Source: Ignavibacteriales bacterium (GTDB lineage: Bacteria; Bacteroidota; Ignavibacteria; Tepidaquicellales; Tepidaquicellaceae). Taken from it: DNA of 64,000 nt. The translations under genes were made by a program, and so were the position numbers. Positions 8,731-17,164 of the stretch are shown here, in pieces; the stretch's first letter is position 1, and each line of letters opens with the position of its first letter. Location of the stretch: the NCBI GenBank assembly GCA_020635255.1, contig JACKAC010000001.1, forward strand, positions 1-64,000, read 5' to 3'. Under the pieces are notes generated by a model. It searched no databases, had not been told where the DNA came from, and was given only the letters and a program-made list of their open reading frames with translations.

Positions 8731-9759
8731 ATGATAGACAAAATAGAAAAGTTAAAAGAAGAGATACAAAATTGTAACGGCAGTATTAATGATGCCGGTG
8801 CGCTTGAAGATTTTCGTCTGAAATATCTCAGCAGGCACGGGCAGATCAGCATTTTATTCGAGGACTTTAAAAGCGTTGATAAAGAGAATAAGGGCAAGGT
8901 GGGTAAGGCTCTCAACGAGCTGAAGAACCTGGCTCAGGGCATTTATGATGAAAAGAAAGCATCATTGGACAGCGGAAGCGCTGGAGAGAGTGGTATAGAT
9001 ATTACACTCCCCGGAAGAACCTTCAATGTTGGGACGAAACACCTCGTAACGCAGGCTCTCGAAGAAATAACTTCCATATTCGCGAAGATAGGATTTACAG
9101 TATATGACGGGCTGGAACTAGAGGATGAGTACCATAACTTCGATGCTTTAAACACGCCAGAATACCATCCGTCGCGTGACATGCAGGACACATTTTATCT
9201 GAAAAATCCAACCGGTGACGACAAGAGATATGTATTGAGGACGCACACCTCCCCGGGACAGATCAGGGTAATGGAAGAGAATAAGCCCCCTGTTAGAGTG
9301 ATAGTTCCGGGCAGATGTTTCCGCAACGAAGCAATAAGTGCAAGAAGCCTGGAAATGTTTAACCAGGTGGAAGGGCTGTACGTAGATAAGAATGTGACTT
9401 TGAGCGAGCTAAAAGCCACGCTTCAGTATTTCGTTCGGGAATTTTACGGTAAGGACCTGAAAACGAGATTCCGTCCGAGCTATTTTCCATTCACGGAGCC
9501 ATCTGCTGAGATGGACGTGGAGTGCTATCTATGCGAAGGAAAGGGATGCAGAGTATGTAAGTACACGGGATGGTTGGAGATACTTGGATGCGGTATGGTA
9601 GACCCGGAGGTGTTTAAACACGTCGGGTATGACCCGGAGGTTTATACCGGGTATGCGTTTGGCATGGGTATAGAGAGAACGCTTATGGTAAGGCACGGAA
9701 TCCCTGACATTAGAATGTTTTATGAAAACGACATAAGATTTTTAAAACAATTTAAATAA
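8731..9759 (+). CDS. pheS: Phenylalanyl-tRNA synthetase alpha subunit
   Basis: Catalytic alpha chain of the alpha2-beta2 class II enzyme. The 342 residues begin with a coiled-coil arm (about 1-85) that contacts tRNA. The catalytic domain follows, with motif 1 near FDALNTPEYHPSRDMQDTFY, the substrate-binding RTHTSPGQIRVM, motif 2 in RCFRNEAI with FNQVEGL, and motif 3 in GMGIERTLMVRHGIPDIR. A cysteine-rich loop CYLCEGKGCRVCK is present, as in many bacterial PheS. The beta subunit gene pheT is not next to it; the following gene is a cyclophilin, so pheT must lie elsewhere. Confidence 0.98.
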   Translation: MIDKIEKLKEEIQNCNGSINDAGALEDFRLKYLSRHGQISILFEDFKSVDKENKGKVGKALNELKNLAQGIYDEKKASLDSGSAGESGIDITLPGRTFNVGTKHLVTQALEEITSIFAKIGFTVYDGLELEDEYHNFDALNTPEYHPSRDMQDTFYLKNPTGDDKRYVLRTHTSPGQIRVMEENKPPVRVIVPGRCFRNEAISARSLEMFNQVEGLYVDKNVTLSELKATLQYFVREFYGKDLKTRFRPSYFPFTEPSAEMDVECYLCEGKGCRVCKYTGWLEILGCGMVDPEVFKHVGYDPEVYTGYAFGMGIERTLMVRHGIPDIRMFYENDIRFLKQFK

Positions 9760-9786
9760 TTTTAAATTAACCAAGGAGAATCCAAA

Positions 9787-10461
9787 ATGCTAAAGGGATC
9801 TTTAGTAACTCTCGCGCTGGTACTATTCACATGCATGGTGCTGATTGCATGCGGTGACAAAAAGAACGAGACTTCAGGCACCACCAACAAAACAGATCAA
9901 ACAACAACAACAAGTAATACTACTCAAACCAAAACCGATGGTACAATGACTGACACAACCAAAAAGGAAGAAGCAACCGACAAGAAGAGCGGTTCAGAAA
10001 GCGACATCGTAGTCGTAGAAACAAACATGGGTACATTTAAAATAAAGCTATTCTCAGAAAAGGCTCCGATCACCACATCGAACTTCCGTGACCTGGTAGA
10101 GAAAGGATTTTATAATGGAATTACATTCCACAGGGTAATAGACGGATTTATGATTCAGGGCGGAGATCCGACAGGAACAGGTACAGGCGGATCAGACAAG
10201 ACTATCCCGGACGAATTCGATAAGAGCTTAAGGCATAATAAAGCAGGTATTCTCTCAATGGCTAACAGAGGACCAAACACCGGAACATCTCAGTTTTTCA
10301 TTACGCTTGCTCCTCAACCGCATCTCGATGACAAGCACGCAGTATTTGGGGAAGTGACAGAGGGAATGGATGTAATTAAGGCGATTGGAAAGGTAGAAAC
10401 AGGTCCCGGAGACAAACCTGTAACGCCGGTTGTTATGGAAAAAGTCTATATGGAAGAATAA
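9787..10461 (+). CDS. Cyclophilin-type peptidyl-prolyl isomerase, lipoprotein
   Basis: Prolyl isomerase that speeds folding of exported proteins. The precursor begins with a lipoprotein signal ending in VLIAC, so the mature protein is lipid-anchored at Cys22. A low-complexity Thr/Lys/Asn linker (about 23-70) connects it to a complete cyclophilin domain. That domain shows FKIKLFSEKAPITTSNF, ITFHRVIDGFMIQGGDPTGT, GILSMANRGPNTGTSQFFIT and the HLDDKHAVFGEV segment, which carry the usual active-site Arg, Gln, Met and His positions. An AAGGAG site precedes ATG 9787. A strong terminator follows, so the gene ends this transcription unit. Confidence 0.95.
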   Translation: MLKGSLVTLALVLFTCMVLIACGDKKNETSGTTNKTDQTTTTSNTTQTKTDGTMTDTTKKEEATDKKSGSESDIVVVETNMGTFKIKLFSEKAPITTSNFRDLVEKGFYNGITFHRVIDGFMIQGGDPTGTGTGGSDKTIPDEFDKSLRHNKAGILSMANRGPNTGTSQFFITLAPQPHLDDKHAVFGEVTEGMDVIKAIGKVETGPGDKPVTPVVMEKVYMEE

Positions 10462-10486
10462 TCCAAAGTTAGATGCTTAATTCTAA

Positions 10487-10512
10487 AAGGGCAGCCTCGG
10501 CTGCCTTTTTTA
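10487..10512 (+). terminator. Intrinsic terminator after the cyclophilin gene
   Basis: GGCAGC and GCTGCC close a CTCG tetraloop and are followed by six T. It lies 30 bases after the stop codon. Confidence 0.9.
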
Positions 10513-10516
10513 TTGC

Positions 10517-10552
10517 AATAAAAAAACCCCGCAATCAAAGAATGCGGGGTTT
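10517..10552 (-). terminator. Intrinsic terminator of the minus-strand secreted-protein gene
   Basis: Read on the minus strand, AAACCCCGCA and TGCGGGGTTT form a stem followed by a T run. It faces the plus-strand terminator and ends the gene at 10572-11273. Confidence 0.85.
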
Positions 10553-10571
10553 GGCAAAACCTATTAATATG

Positions 10572-11273
10572 CTACTGTATCGGGACTGTTTGTAAGAATT
10601 GGTTTATCCCTGCAGTATTTATTTTTACGTCGACTGTAACCCTAAATGGAAATAACCCGCCTGCATCGGAAGTACTCTTAAGATAGAGCATACCGTAAAC
10701 AGGTTTGCTTGTAATTCCACTGGTATACTTACCTTCAAGGTAGAATGCATATACCCTGTGGGATGTGAGTGGATAGTTGAAATATTCAGATCCGGGGTAT
10801 TTAGTTGTTTGGTTAGCAAAATCCAAAGCAGTTAATGTGTCAGCATTTCCAGTCGATTTCCAGATCCTGGAAAGTGTATCCCATTGAGCTTCAGTGATAT
10901 CTTCCCATTCAATAAACTGACCAAAGAGAGTCTTTTTACCTTGGGCGATATTATCGAGTGATTGATCACCAGATCTCCAGAAAAAATCAAATCCTGAACC
11001 ATTTGGATTTAAGCCGTCGCTTACTAAAGCGACATCTTTATTTGTAGATGCAGAACTATCAACTAGTCCTAAGAGCAAGTTTAAAGCGGAAGGTGAAGCT
11101 CCTCCGAAACTTCCATTATTAGGGTCTACTTCCTGGACTACAAGATTGCTAAATACCATAACATTCGGATCATTTTGTGTACCGCCCGATGTACCTGAAT
11201 CTTCGCAGTCGCCACCTGTTAAAGTGATTCCTGCAATAATCGCTATAATTAATGTTAAATAGATCTTTTTCAT
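10572..11273 (-). CDS. Exported protein of unknown function
   Basis: I recognise no family. The 233-residue product starts with a signal peptide (MKKIYLTLIIAIIAGITLTG) followed by GDCEDSGTSGGTQND; the Cys is not in a standard lipobox (Asp precedes it), so lipid anchoring is doubtful. The mature part is Ser/Thr/Asn/Gly-rich and predicted mainly beta, with segments such as NPNGSGFDFFWRSGDQSL and VYAFYLEGKYTSG that suggest a small extracellular beta-sandwich. It is monocistronic with its own terminator. The 168 bases between it and the next minus-strand gene contain no ORF. Confidence 0.75.
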   Translation of the reverse strand: MKKIYLTLIIAIIAGITLTGGDCEDSGTSGGTQNDPNVMVFSNLVVQEVDPNNGSFGGASPSALNLLLGLVDSSASTNKDVALVSDGLNPNGSGFDFFWRSGDQSLDNIAQGKKTLFGQFIEWEDITEAQWDTLSRIWKSTGNADTLTALDFANQTTKYPGSEYFNYPLTSHRVYAFYLEGKYTSGITSKPVYGMLYLKSTSDAGGLFPFRVTVDVKINTAGINQFLQTVPIQ

Positions 11274-11441
11274 TTTATACGTTTGATTAATAAAGAATCT
11301 TATGTTTAATGAATTGCTCGATGAGTTTGTTCCACTCTCAGAATGGTAAAATTAGCCAAATACCCTGAAAAATAAAATGTTAAAGATGATCATCGGCTTG
11401 TAAAACATTGATTTAATAATGTTTAAAAACATGCTTTATGT

Positions 11442-12101
11442 CTACTTTACAACACCAACAGTCAGCCCGTCGCCAATTGGGACAAGAAGTGACTCTATCC
11501 GAGGATCGGTTCCCATGAGGTCGTTAGTAACCTGTATACCGCGAAGGTCGGGGTCACCGGAGGCGTCTTCTATCACTCTTCCGTCCTTAATCATATTATC
11601 GAATGCAATCACAGTGCCTGTATTGGATAGCTGTAATGCAAACTCGAAATATTTAGGATAGCTTATTTTGTCAGCGTCGATAAAGATGAAGTCGAATTTT
11701 TTCCCGTCAGCAACAAGATTTTCCATAACGGATACAGCATCGCCCACAATCCTTTCGACTTTATCCCCAAGTCCTGCTTTTTTGAAATAGACTCCGGCAA
11801 GCGCAGAATTTTTTTCTTCTATATCTACGGTCGTAAGTTTGCCCCCGTCTTCAAGACCGCGGGCAATATACATTCCACTGAATCCTGTCAGTGTGCCAAT
11901 CTCCAGAGCATTTTTAGCACGTGCCATTCTGCAGAGGAGATACATAAACTTCCCCTGTTCGGGAGCAACCTGTATCAGCGGAATTTCTGCTTTCTCGGTT
12001 TCCACAATCAATTCATCAAGCAGCGGATCTTTTTCGACAAAGGTATCGAGAATATAGTTATATAGTTCCTTATTCAAAGGAACACTTTTCATTTCTTTCA
12101 T
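11442..12101 (-). CDS. SAM-dependent O-methyltransferase (class I, COMT-like)
   Basis: Small-molecule O-methyltransferase of the Mg2+-dependent caffeoyl-CoA/catechol type (Methyltransf_3). The SAM-binding motif is ALEIGTLTGFSGMYIA (about 67-82), followed by LTTVDIEEK with the acidic residue for the SAM ribose. FIFIDADKISYPKYFE holds the divalent-metal Asp residues and VIAFDNMIKDGRV the second metal segment. Length 219 is normal. It is the last of six minus-strand genes spaced closely (15033 to 11442); the physiological acceptor is unknown. Confidence 0.9.
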   Translation of the reverse strand: MKEMKSVPLNKELYNYILDTFVEKDPLLDELIVETEKAEIPLIQVAPEQGKFMYLLCRMARAKNALEIGTLTGFSGMYIARGLEDGGKLTTVDIEEKNSALAGVYFKKAGLGDKVERIVGDAVSVMENLVADGKKFDFIFIDADKISYPKYFEFALQLSNTGTVIAFDNMIKDGRVIEDASGDPDLRGIQVTNDLMGTDPRIESLLVPIGDGLTVGVVK

Positions 12102-12107
12102 AAGAAT

Positions 12108-12518
12108 CTAGTTGTTTTCTGGTTTTGATCGCCTCTTTGCCTTTCTTGTAAGGAATACCACAAGTCCTATAAACAGCCCGTATACCATTCCAATAAGAAC
12201 GGATGCAATTATAATAAAGAACTCAGGTGCCAGGTTCTCGGGCATTTCACTAAGCCTTTCGAGCACGTTAGGATTATTCAGAAGGTACTTTTCCCAAAAA
12301 ATGGCGGTGACGAGTCCATTAAACAGTGAGTCCAGGAATCCAACTAAAAAACCCTGTGTAACAAGAAGCCGTTCGGAAGTTTTTTCTATAACAAGTGCCG
12401 ATATCAGGGCTATTACCAGCCATAGGATCCACTCCAGCCCGCTGGTAACTCCGAACACATTTAAAACTCCCATCAATATCCCAAAAAGGGAGAGTGGGAG
12501 AACAGATTTCCAATTCAT
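12108..12518 (-). CDS. Small integral membrane protein, unknown
   Basis: A 136-residue protein with about four hydrophobic segments (WKSVLPLSLFGILMGVLNVF, WILWLVIALISALVI, GFLVGFLDSLFNGLVTAIFW, FIIIASVLIGMVYGLFIGLV) and a basic C-terminal tail, KAKRRSKPENN, likely cytosolic. I do not recognise a family; glycine-spaced helices suggest a compact helical bundle. It lies 6 bases upstream of the O-methyltransferase and 14 bases downstream of the DinB-like gene, so it is probably co-transcribed with both. Confidence 0.75.
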   Translation of the reverse strand: MNWKSVLPLSLFGILMGVLNVFGVTSGLEWILWLVIALISALVIEKTSERLLVTQGFLVGFLDSLFNGLVTAIFWEKYLLNNPNVLERLSEMPENLAPEFFIIIASVLIGMVYGLFIGLVVFLTRKAKRRSKPENN

Positions 12519-12532
12519 GATATATATTTAAA

Positions 12533-12976
12533 TTAATTGAATATTTGTTTTAGATGGTGCTCCATGTGATCAACGTAATCAGTAATCAGCCATTCAGTAT
12601 CAAAGATCTCACCTGCGATGTCCCATTTAACGGAAAGTTTATCCTCAGGGTAACGGGATAAAATGTGAAGAATGTGTGTATTATAAGCCTTCCATAATGC
12701 GACGATGTCCGCAGTACTTTCATCAGCATATTTTTGATTTATTACCCAATCATCCTGCGCATATTTAATAAGTTTAAGGGGCTCACCTTCGAAGAGGGGT
12801 CTTACGAATCGTGAATGATTATTACAAGCGGAGTCGATCAGATGTCCAAGTATCTCTTTTTTTGACCATTTACCGGGAGCCGGTTTTGTACTCACAGTCT
12901 GCTCGTCGAACTCAGAGAATTTGACCGGAACATCATTAATATGCTTTCTAAGTCTTTCTAAAGCGTCGGAAATCAT
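12533..12976 (-). CDS. DinB-like four-helix-bundle protein
   Basis: Member of the DinB/YfiT superfamily of small metal-binding helical bundles, several of which are thiol-dependent S-transferases. The family pattern is visible in 147 residues: a first helix, then KWSKKEILGHLIDSACNNHSR with the first metal His, a helical middle and the C-terminal DYVDHMEHHLKQIF, which supplies the other two His. Cytosolic. It lies in the minus-strand run between YmdB and the small membrane protein; function otherwise unknown. Confidence 0.85.
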   Translation of the reverse strand: MISDALERLRKHINDVPVKFSEFDEQTVSTKPAPGKWSKKEILGHLIDSACNNHSRFVRPLFEGEPLKLIKYAQDDWVINQKYADESTADIVALWKAYNTHILHILSRYPEDKLSVKWDIAGEIFDTEWLITDYVDHMEHHLKQIFN

Positions 12977-13037
12977 AATATTTGGGCGATTTTTTTAAGT
13001 AATATTGAAGTTACCAAAGGAAATAATCAGGTGAAAT

Positions 13038-13835
13038 CTAAAATTCAGGGTAGAAAACTCTTTTAATGCTCTTGGCTTTGCCAGTCTCAGTAAATATTTC
13101 GCAAACTACTCCGGCAAATCGGAGGTCTCCGTCAGCGACAATATGTTTTTGCGGAGTACCGTACTTGAACCTCTTAATTGACTGTTCTTTTTTCATTCCG
13201 ATGACAGAGTCATACGCTCCTGTCATGCCTACGTCGGAAATATAAGCTGTACCTTCGGGAAGTACTCTGTTATCGGCAGTAGGAATATGGGTATGTGTAC
13301 CAACCACCACACTGGCTTTACCGTCGGCGTACCATCCGAAAGCCATTTTCTCGGCGGTAGCTTCTGCATGGAAGTCAATGAAAAGGATGTTTGTCTCTTC
13401 TTTTATTTTTTCATAAGCCCAGTCGAATGCTTTGAAGGGACACTCCAGCGGTTTCATTAATGCTCTTCCGAGCAGATTTAATACACCAATTTTAATTCCC
13501 GAATCGGGTATTGTGTATATGCCATATCCCCTTCCGTAAACTCCTTTCGGGTAATTTAGCGGACGCAGGACGTTGGTGGCATCATTAAAATACTTATGGG
13601 CCTGAATCTTGTCCATTGTATGATTCCCGCCTGAAAGGACATCGATACCGAGAGCGAGAAGGTTTTTAGCATCTTTCTCGAGCGTACCCATACCTTCGGT
13701 AATATTTTCTGCGTTAGCTATTACAAAGTCCGTTTTGTATTTGGTCTTAAAGCTGGGGAGGAGAGATTTGGTAAGATTATACCCGGGTTCCCCGATAATA
13801 TCGCCGATGAATAAAACGTTAATAGTTTCTTTCAA
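13038..13835 (-). CDS. YmdB family metallophosphoesterase
   Basis: Di-metal phosphodiesterase of the YmdB family (TIGR00282), shown in Bacillus to hydrolyse 2',3'-cyclic nucleotides. The 265 residues show all ligand motifs in order: GDIIGEPG (Asp11), NAENITEGMG, GGNHTMDK, DFHAEATAEK and GTHTHIPTADN. The conserved DVGMTGAYDSVIGM follows. It is cytosolic, with the usual length. Gaps of 37 and 61 bases to its neighbours fit one transcript. Confidence 0.93.
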   Translation of the reverse strand: MKETINVLFIGDIIGEPGYNLTKSLLPSFKTKYKTDFVIANAENITEGMGTLEKDAKNLLALGIDVLSGGNHTMDKIQAHKYFNDATNVLRPLNYPKGVYGRGYGIYTIPDSGIKIGVLNLLGRALMKPLECPFKAFDWAYEKIKEETNILFIDFHAEATAEKMAFGWYADGKASVVVGTHTHIPTADNRVLPEGTAYISDVGMTGAYDSVIGMKKEQSIKRFKYGTPQKHIVADGDLRFAGVVCEIFTETGKAKSIKRVFYPEF

Positions 13836-13872
13836 AGAGAAAAGAGATTATTGATAAAATTCGAATTTGAGA

Positions 13873-14295
13873 TTAAAAATATTCATCAACGTCCAACCCG
13901 CGCCACTCGCAGTAGAGTTTTAGATCCGACTGCAATGATTTAAAAATGGCGGCAAGCGCTACGGCATCATCGGTGAGTCCCAGTATAGGGATAAAATCAG
14001 GCATCAGGTCCAATGGATTAAGAAAATATAAAATACCAATACTGATAAGCCCTATACTTCTCCACGGTATTTCAGTATACCGCTTGGCTTTATAATCTTT
14101 TATCATCTGGAGGGCAAGTCTGACCTGCATATACAGTTTTTCAAAGTGATTCCTGTTAAGCTTTTTGGTCTTTTGCTCGATCTCCTTTTCATGGACGATA
14201 ACTTCGTCGATCTTTTCCGGGGTTACCTCTTTACTTTCCTGCTCAATCTTTTCTATAATTTCTTCTTCGGTGACCTCAATATTATGCTTATTCAT
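13873..14295 (-). CDS. YkvA family (DUF1232) membrane protein
   Basis: The 140-residue protein has a charged, helical N-terminal half rich in Glu and Lys and a C-terminal YkvA domain with one hydrophobic helix. The domain hallmark NPLDLMPDFIPILGLTDDAV is intact and is followed by LAAIFKSL. YkvA proteins are small membrane proteins of unknown role; the lineage often carries them near phosphodiesterases or metabolic enzymes without a clear link. It lies between the VOC protein and YmdB. Confidence 0.88.
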   Translation of the reverse strand: MNKHNIEVTEEEIIEKIEQESKEVTPEKIDEVIVHEKEIEQKTKKLNRNHFEKLYMQVRLALQMIKDYKAKRYTEIPWRSIGLISIGILYFLNPLDLMPDFIPILGLTDDAVALAAIFKSLQSDLKLYCEWRGLDVDEYF

Positions 14296-14355
14296 ATAAC
14301 CATCGTGTTTTGTCTAATATATAGTAAATTAGTATTTTATTCAATCCGATACAGA

Positions 14356-15033
14356 CTAAATCTCCATAGATATGATCCTATATCCATATTCTCTAAACAA
14401 AATTTCTTTGTTTAGGATGCCCTCTATTTCGACAGAAATAGGGAATATCTCAGCCAGCGGACAATTTGGGAACCAGCGACGTTCCTCCGGAACGATAATG
14501 AAGAGTCCTTTATCATCCCCAGTCGCTGTGAAGGTTTTCAAATCACCCGTGAAGAGAGGCAATGAAAGTTCGTTATATAATTTATCGTAGAACTCTTTAA
14601 CATTTTGGACGGGCATGCCGATCTCGCTGACGGAGCAGATGCTTCTACCGGAAAATTTTTCATTCGAAGCATTATCCAGTCCGTGTCTCGCAATAAACTC
14701 GATTATATTCCCAACCGGATCATAAAAATAGATGGAGTGAGCATTCCAAGCTTTGAAGTCAAAGATACTTTGACCGTCGAGTGTAATGAGGTTTGCCTTT
14801 CCTTTGAGCCACTCGATTGAATCGTCAAGCTGATTTTCGGGTATATTAAAAGCAAAATGATAAAACGCTTCGGAAGATGCAGTGTCATTCTCAAATGTAA
14901 GCAAGGTACTGCCTGCTTTTACAGAGAAAGCATTAGTATCTGAGTGAGTAATCTCCATTTCCAGTACGATCGAATAAAAATCGTAGAGTTTGGTGAGGTC
15001 ATCTGTTTTAAGTGTTATACTTTGTATATTCAT
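14356..15033 (-). CDS. VOC family (glyoxalase/dioxygenase fold) protein
   Basis: The vicinal oxygen chelate fold is seen in MNIQSITLKTDDLTKLYDFY, the first strand and helix. HFAFNIPENQLDDSIEWLK and the metal-side segment HSIYFYDPVGNIIEFIARH follow. A second beta-alpha-beta half (SEIGMPVQNVKEFYDKLYNE) makes up residues 135-225, so this is a two-module VOC protein. The likely metal ligands are His and Glu in the two segments. Enzyme activity (lyase, dioxygenase or resistance) cannot be told. First gene of the minus-strand run. Confidence 0.85.
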   Translation of the reverse strand: MNIQSITLKTDDLTKLYDFYSIVLEMEITHSDTNAFSVKAGSTLLTFENDTASSEAFYHFAFNIPENQLDDSIEWLKGKANLITLDGQSIFDFKAWNAHSIYFYDPVGNIIEFIARHGLDNASNEKFSGRSICSVSEIGMPVQNVKEFYDKLYNELSLPLFTGDLKTFTATGDDKGLFIIVPEERRWFPNCPLAEIFPISVEIEGILNKEILFREYGYRIISMEI

Positions 15034-15035
15034 AA

Positions 15036-15068
15036 ATTAAAAAAAGCATCTTTCTAGAAGATGCTTTT
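15036..15068 (-). terminator. Intrinsic terminator of the minus-strand membrane-protein gene
   Basis: On the minus strand AAAAGCATCTT and AAGATGCTTTT form an 11-bp stem around a short loop and are followed by a T run. It ends the gene at 15098-15526 and separates it from the VOC gene downstream. Confidence 0.85.
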
Positions 15069-15097
15069 GGATTGTAAAACTTTTATTAAAAGCCCTG

Positions 15098-15526
15098 CTA
15101 AGCCCCTGTTGCAGGTTGTTCTTTTTTCTGACCGTAAACGAGAGCAATGCCTATTGTAGCTAGCAACGTCATAAATCCAATTATGACAGCATCAACTATT
15201 ATTGCCTGCCAATTGCTGATCTGCATACTCGCATACATGTAGAAGATATATGGAATAGATGAATAAAAGCCCAGCCATATACCGCATGTAAATCCCTGTC
15301 CTGCCGGAGATCCGCCTTTATTGAAGAACTTCGAGTAAATAAGGCTAATCAATAGCGCTTGCAGAAGATTAGCTACAATGATAGCCCACATTCTGAAGGA
15401 CGCCATCGGTCTCGCTATATCTCCATAGGCAACCTCAAGATACTTAGCAAATAAGATACCGTAAAATAACCATCCAAGAAGAAACAGTACTAAGAAACCA
15501 ACAATTGTAGAGATTATTAATTTCAT
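15098..15526 (-). CDS. Four-helix integral membrane protein, unknown
   Basis: A 142-residue protein with four hydrophobic segments: IISTIVGFLVLFLLGWLFYG, MWAIIVANLLQALLISLIY, GIWLGFYSSIPYIFYMYA and IIVDAVIIGFMTLLATIGIA. A short polar C-terminal tail follows. The topology resembles small DUF1761-like membrane proteins, but I cannot assign it firmly. It has its own terminator and an upstream gap of about 200 bases to the dipeptidase gene, so it is likely monocistronic. Confidence 0.75.
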   Translation of the reverse strand: MKLIISTIVGFLVLFLLGWLFYGILFAKYLEVAYGDIARPMASFRMWAIIVANLLQALLISLIYSKFFNKGGSPAGQGFTCGIWLGFYSSIPYIFYMYASMQISNWQAIIVDAVIIGFMTLLATIGIALVYGQKKEQPATGA

Positions 15527-15723
15527 ACCCTTACTCCTTTTGGTTAATAAAATTTTTTTAAAAGGACCTTCTATTTTTAAGATGGAAAGAAAAGAACAAC
15601 TAATGTCAAAGTTACATTATTTAATTTTAAATTACCTAACAAAAAGATGATATGAAGGATATGAGCAATATTAAAGAAGTGAGAACTTATTGTAATATGG
15701 TGCTTAACACGGACTTAATCCGA

Positions 15724-16857
15724 TTACCCACAGACCTGCTTAAAAACACGCAGAAAGTTAAGACCGAGTATTTTGCGGACATCATCCTGGGTATAACCCT
15801 CTTCAAGCATTTTCTTTGTAAGATTGGGATACATTGTTACGTCCGCTAATTCGGAAGGAGGATTGATACCGCCGTCAAAATCCGAACCTATACCTACGTA
15901 GTCCACACCTACAAGATTTTTTATGTAGTCAATATGGTCAAAAACCTTTTGAAGCGTGGATCCACCGAGAAATGTCTCGTGAAAGCTTACCTGTATTACG
16001 CCGCCGGATTTTGCAATAGCCTTTATCTGTTCGTCGGAGAGATTTCGGTAATGCGGATTTATAGAATATACGTTTGAATGTGAGGCTATGATGGGATTTT
16101 TGGAAGTTTCTATCACATCCCAGAAAGATTCTTCACCCAGGTGAGAAACATCAATAAGCATCCCGACCTCATCCATTCTTTTGATTACCTGCACACCAAA
16201 GTCCGTAAGCCCACCCTGAATACCTCGTTCTACCTCATCACGCGCAGACGAAGCGATGGAGTTAGAATTATTCCATGTCAGTCCGATGTATCGTACGCCC
16301 ATATCGTAAAATCGGTTTATATTATCGAGATCTCCCTCGACAGCGGTACCACCTTCTATGCCGATCAGTCCGCATATTTTCCCTTCTCCAACTATACGCA
16401 TGATATCGTCATAATTTTTTGCGAACTCTATATCATCAGGAAAATCTGTCTGGAGAGAATGAAGCCTGTCTATCTGCTCAACCGCAAACGAATAAGAGTT
16501 CCTGACCTTGCTCATAGGTATCCAGTCAGAAAAAACCTGAACGTCCAGTCCGCCAGCGCGGAATTTAGGCAGGTCCGACTGTGTACGGGGATTATCTTTC
16601 CCGAACTTTGCGTTACGGTAAAACATCTGGTAAACGAAATCATTATGTGTATCAACCAATATTGCATCGTAATGAAGCTCTTCAGGTGTTAGCTGTTTTG
16701 TGGAATCTTCCATTTTTACGGAGATGTCTTTTGTTTCGGATTTGATGCTTGTTTGCTTTACTTCGGGCTTATTGCATAACACGGTGCTCTTTAGAATAAA
16801 AAACAAAGAGGTGCAGGTTACAAGAACTATTAATATTATGCTTAAAGTTTTTTTCAT
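15724..16857 (-). CDS. Membrane-anchored dipeptidase, family M19
   Basis: Renal-dipeptidase-type zinc enzyme that cleaves dipeptides, often including D-residues from cell-wall turnover. The metal ligands are all visible: His-x-Asp in DTHNDF, the bridging Glu in GIEGGTA, His in DVSHLGEE and ASHSNVY, and Asp in GIGSDFDGG. The chosen start (MKKTLSIILIVLVTC) gives an export signal or anchor and leaves a 1-base gap to the upstream gene; the longer frame from 16875 would overlap it. A Lys/Ser/Glu-rich linker follows the anchor. Last gene of the tmk-S41-purK-DUF2007-dipeptidase run. Confidence 0.92.
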   Translation of the reverse strand: MKKTLSIILIVLVTCTSLFFILKSTVLCNKPEVKQTSIKSETKDISVKMEDSTKQLTPEELHYDAILVDTHNDFVYQMFYRNAKFGKDNPRTQSDLPKFRAGGLDVQVFSDWIPMSKVRNSYSFAVEQIDRLHSLQTDFPDDIEFAKNYDDIMRIVGEGKICGLIGIEGGTAVEGDLDNINRFYDMGVRYIGLTWNNSNSIASSARDEVERGIQGGLTDFGVQVIKRMDEVGMLIDVSHLGEESFWDVIETSKNPIIASHSNVYSINPHYRNLSDEQIKAIAKSGGVIQVSFHETFLGGSTLQKVFDHIDYIKNLVGVDYVGIGSDFDGGINPPSELADVTMYPNLTKKMLEEGYTQDDVRKILGLNFLRVFKQVCG

Positions 16858-16858
16858 T

Positions 16859-17125
16859 TTAATATTCCAGGTCATCTCCCATCATAGATGATCGATCAGT
16901 GTTAATTGCTGTGAGAGCGAATTCATAATGAGCGGGGAAAACAAAGAATTTAATAGGTTGCTTCATTGCCATGCGGGAAAGCGGTGAATTGAATATTTCA
17001 AGAGTCATTGTAGCATTACTGTCGCCAGTAACTTTAAATGGGATATCCTCATCATTAAGCTTGGCTTTTATAAGCTGAGCCTCCATGGGGTCATAAGTAA
17101 CGCAAAGTTCAACAAGATCGCTCAT
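16859..17125 (-). CDS. DUF2007-type small protein
   Basis: An 88-residue protein with the DUF2007 pattern: VELCVTYDPMEAQLIKAKL (interface helix), DEDIPFKVTGDS, and a C-terminal FFVFPAHYEFALTAI strand and helix. The family is annotated as putative signal-transducing, but its mechanism is unknown. Cytosolic. It sits 1 base before the dipeptidase start and 39 bases after purK, consistent with one operon. Confidence 0.8.
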   Translation of the reverse strand: MSDLVELCVTYDPMEAQLIKAKLNDEDIPFKVTGDSNATMTLEIFNSPLSRMAMKQPIKFFVFPAHYEFALTAINTDRSSMMGDDLEY

Positions 17126-17164
17126 AGTCTAAAAATTATCTATCCATATGATAAAATCAAGATA

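Noticed and set aside
16141..16692. A 183-codon plus-strand ORF opposite the dipeptidase
   Set aside because: Antisense to a gene with intact zinc ligands; no start context or known domain.
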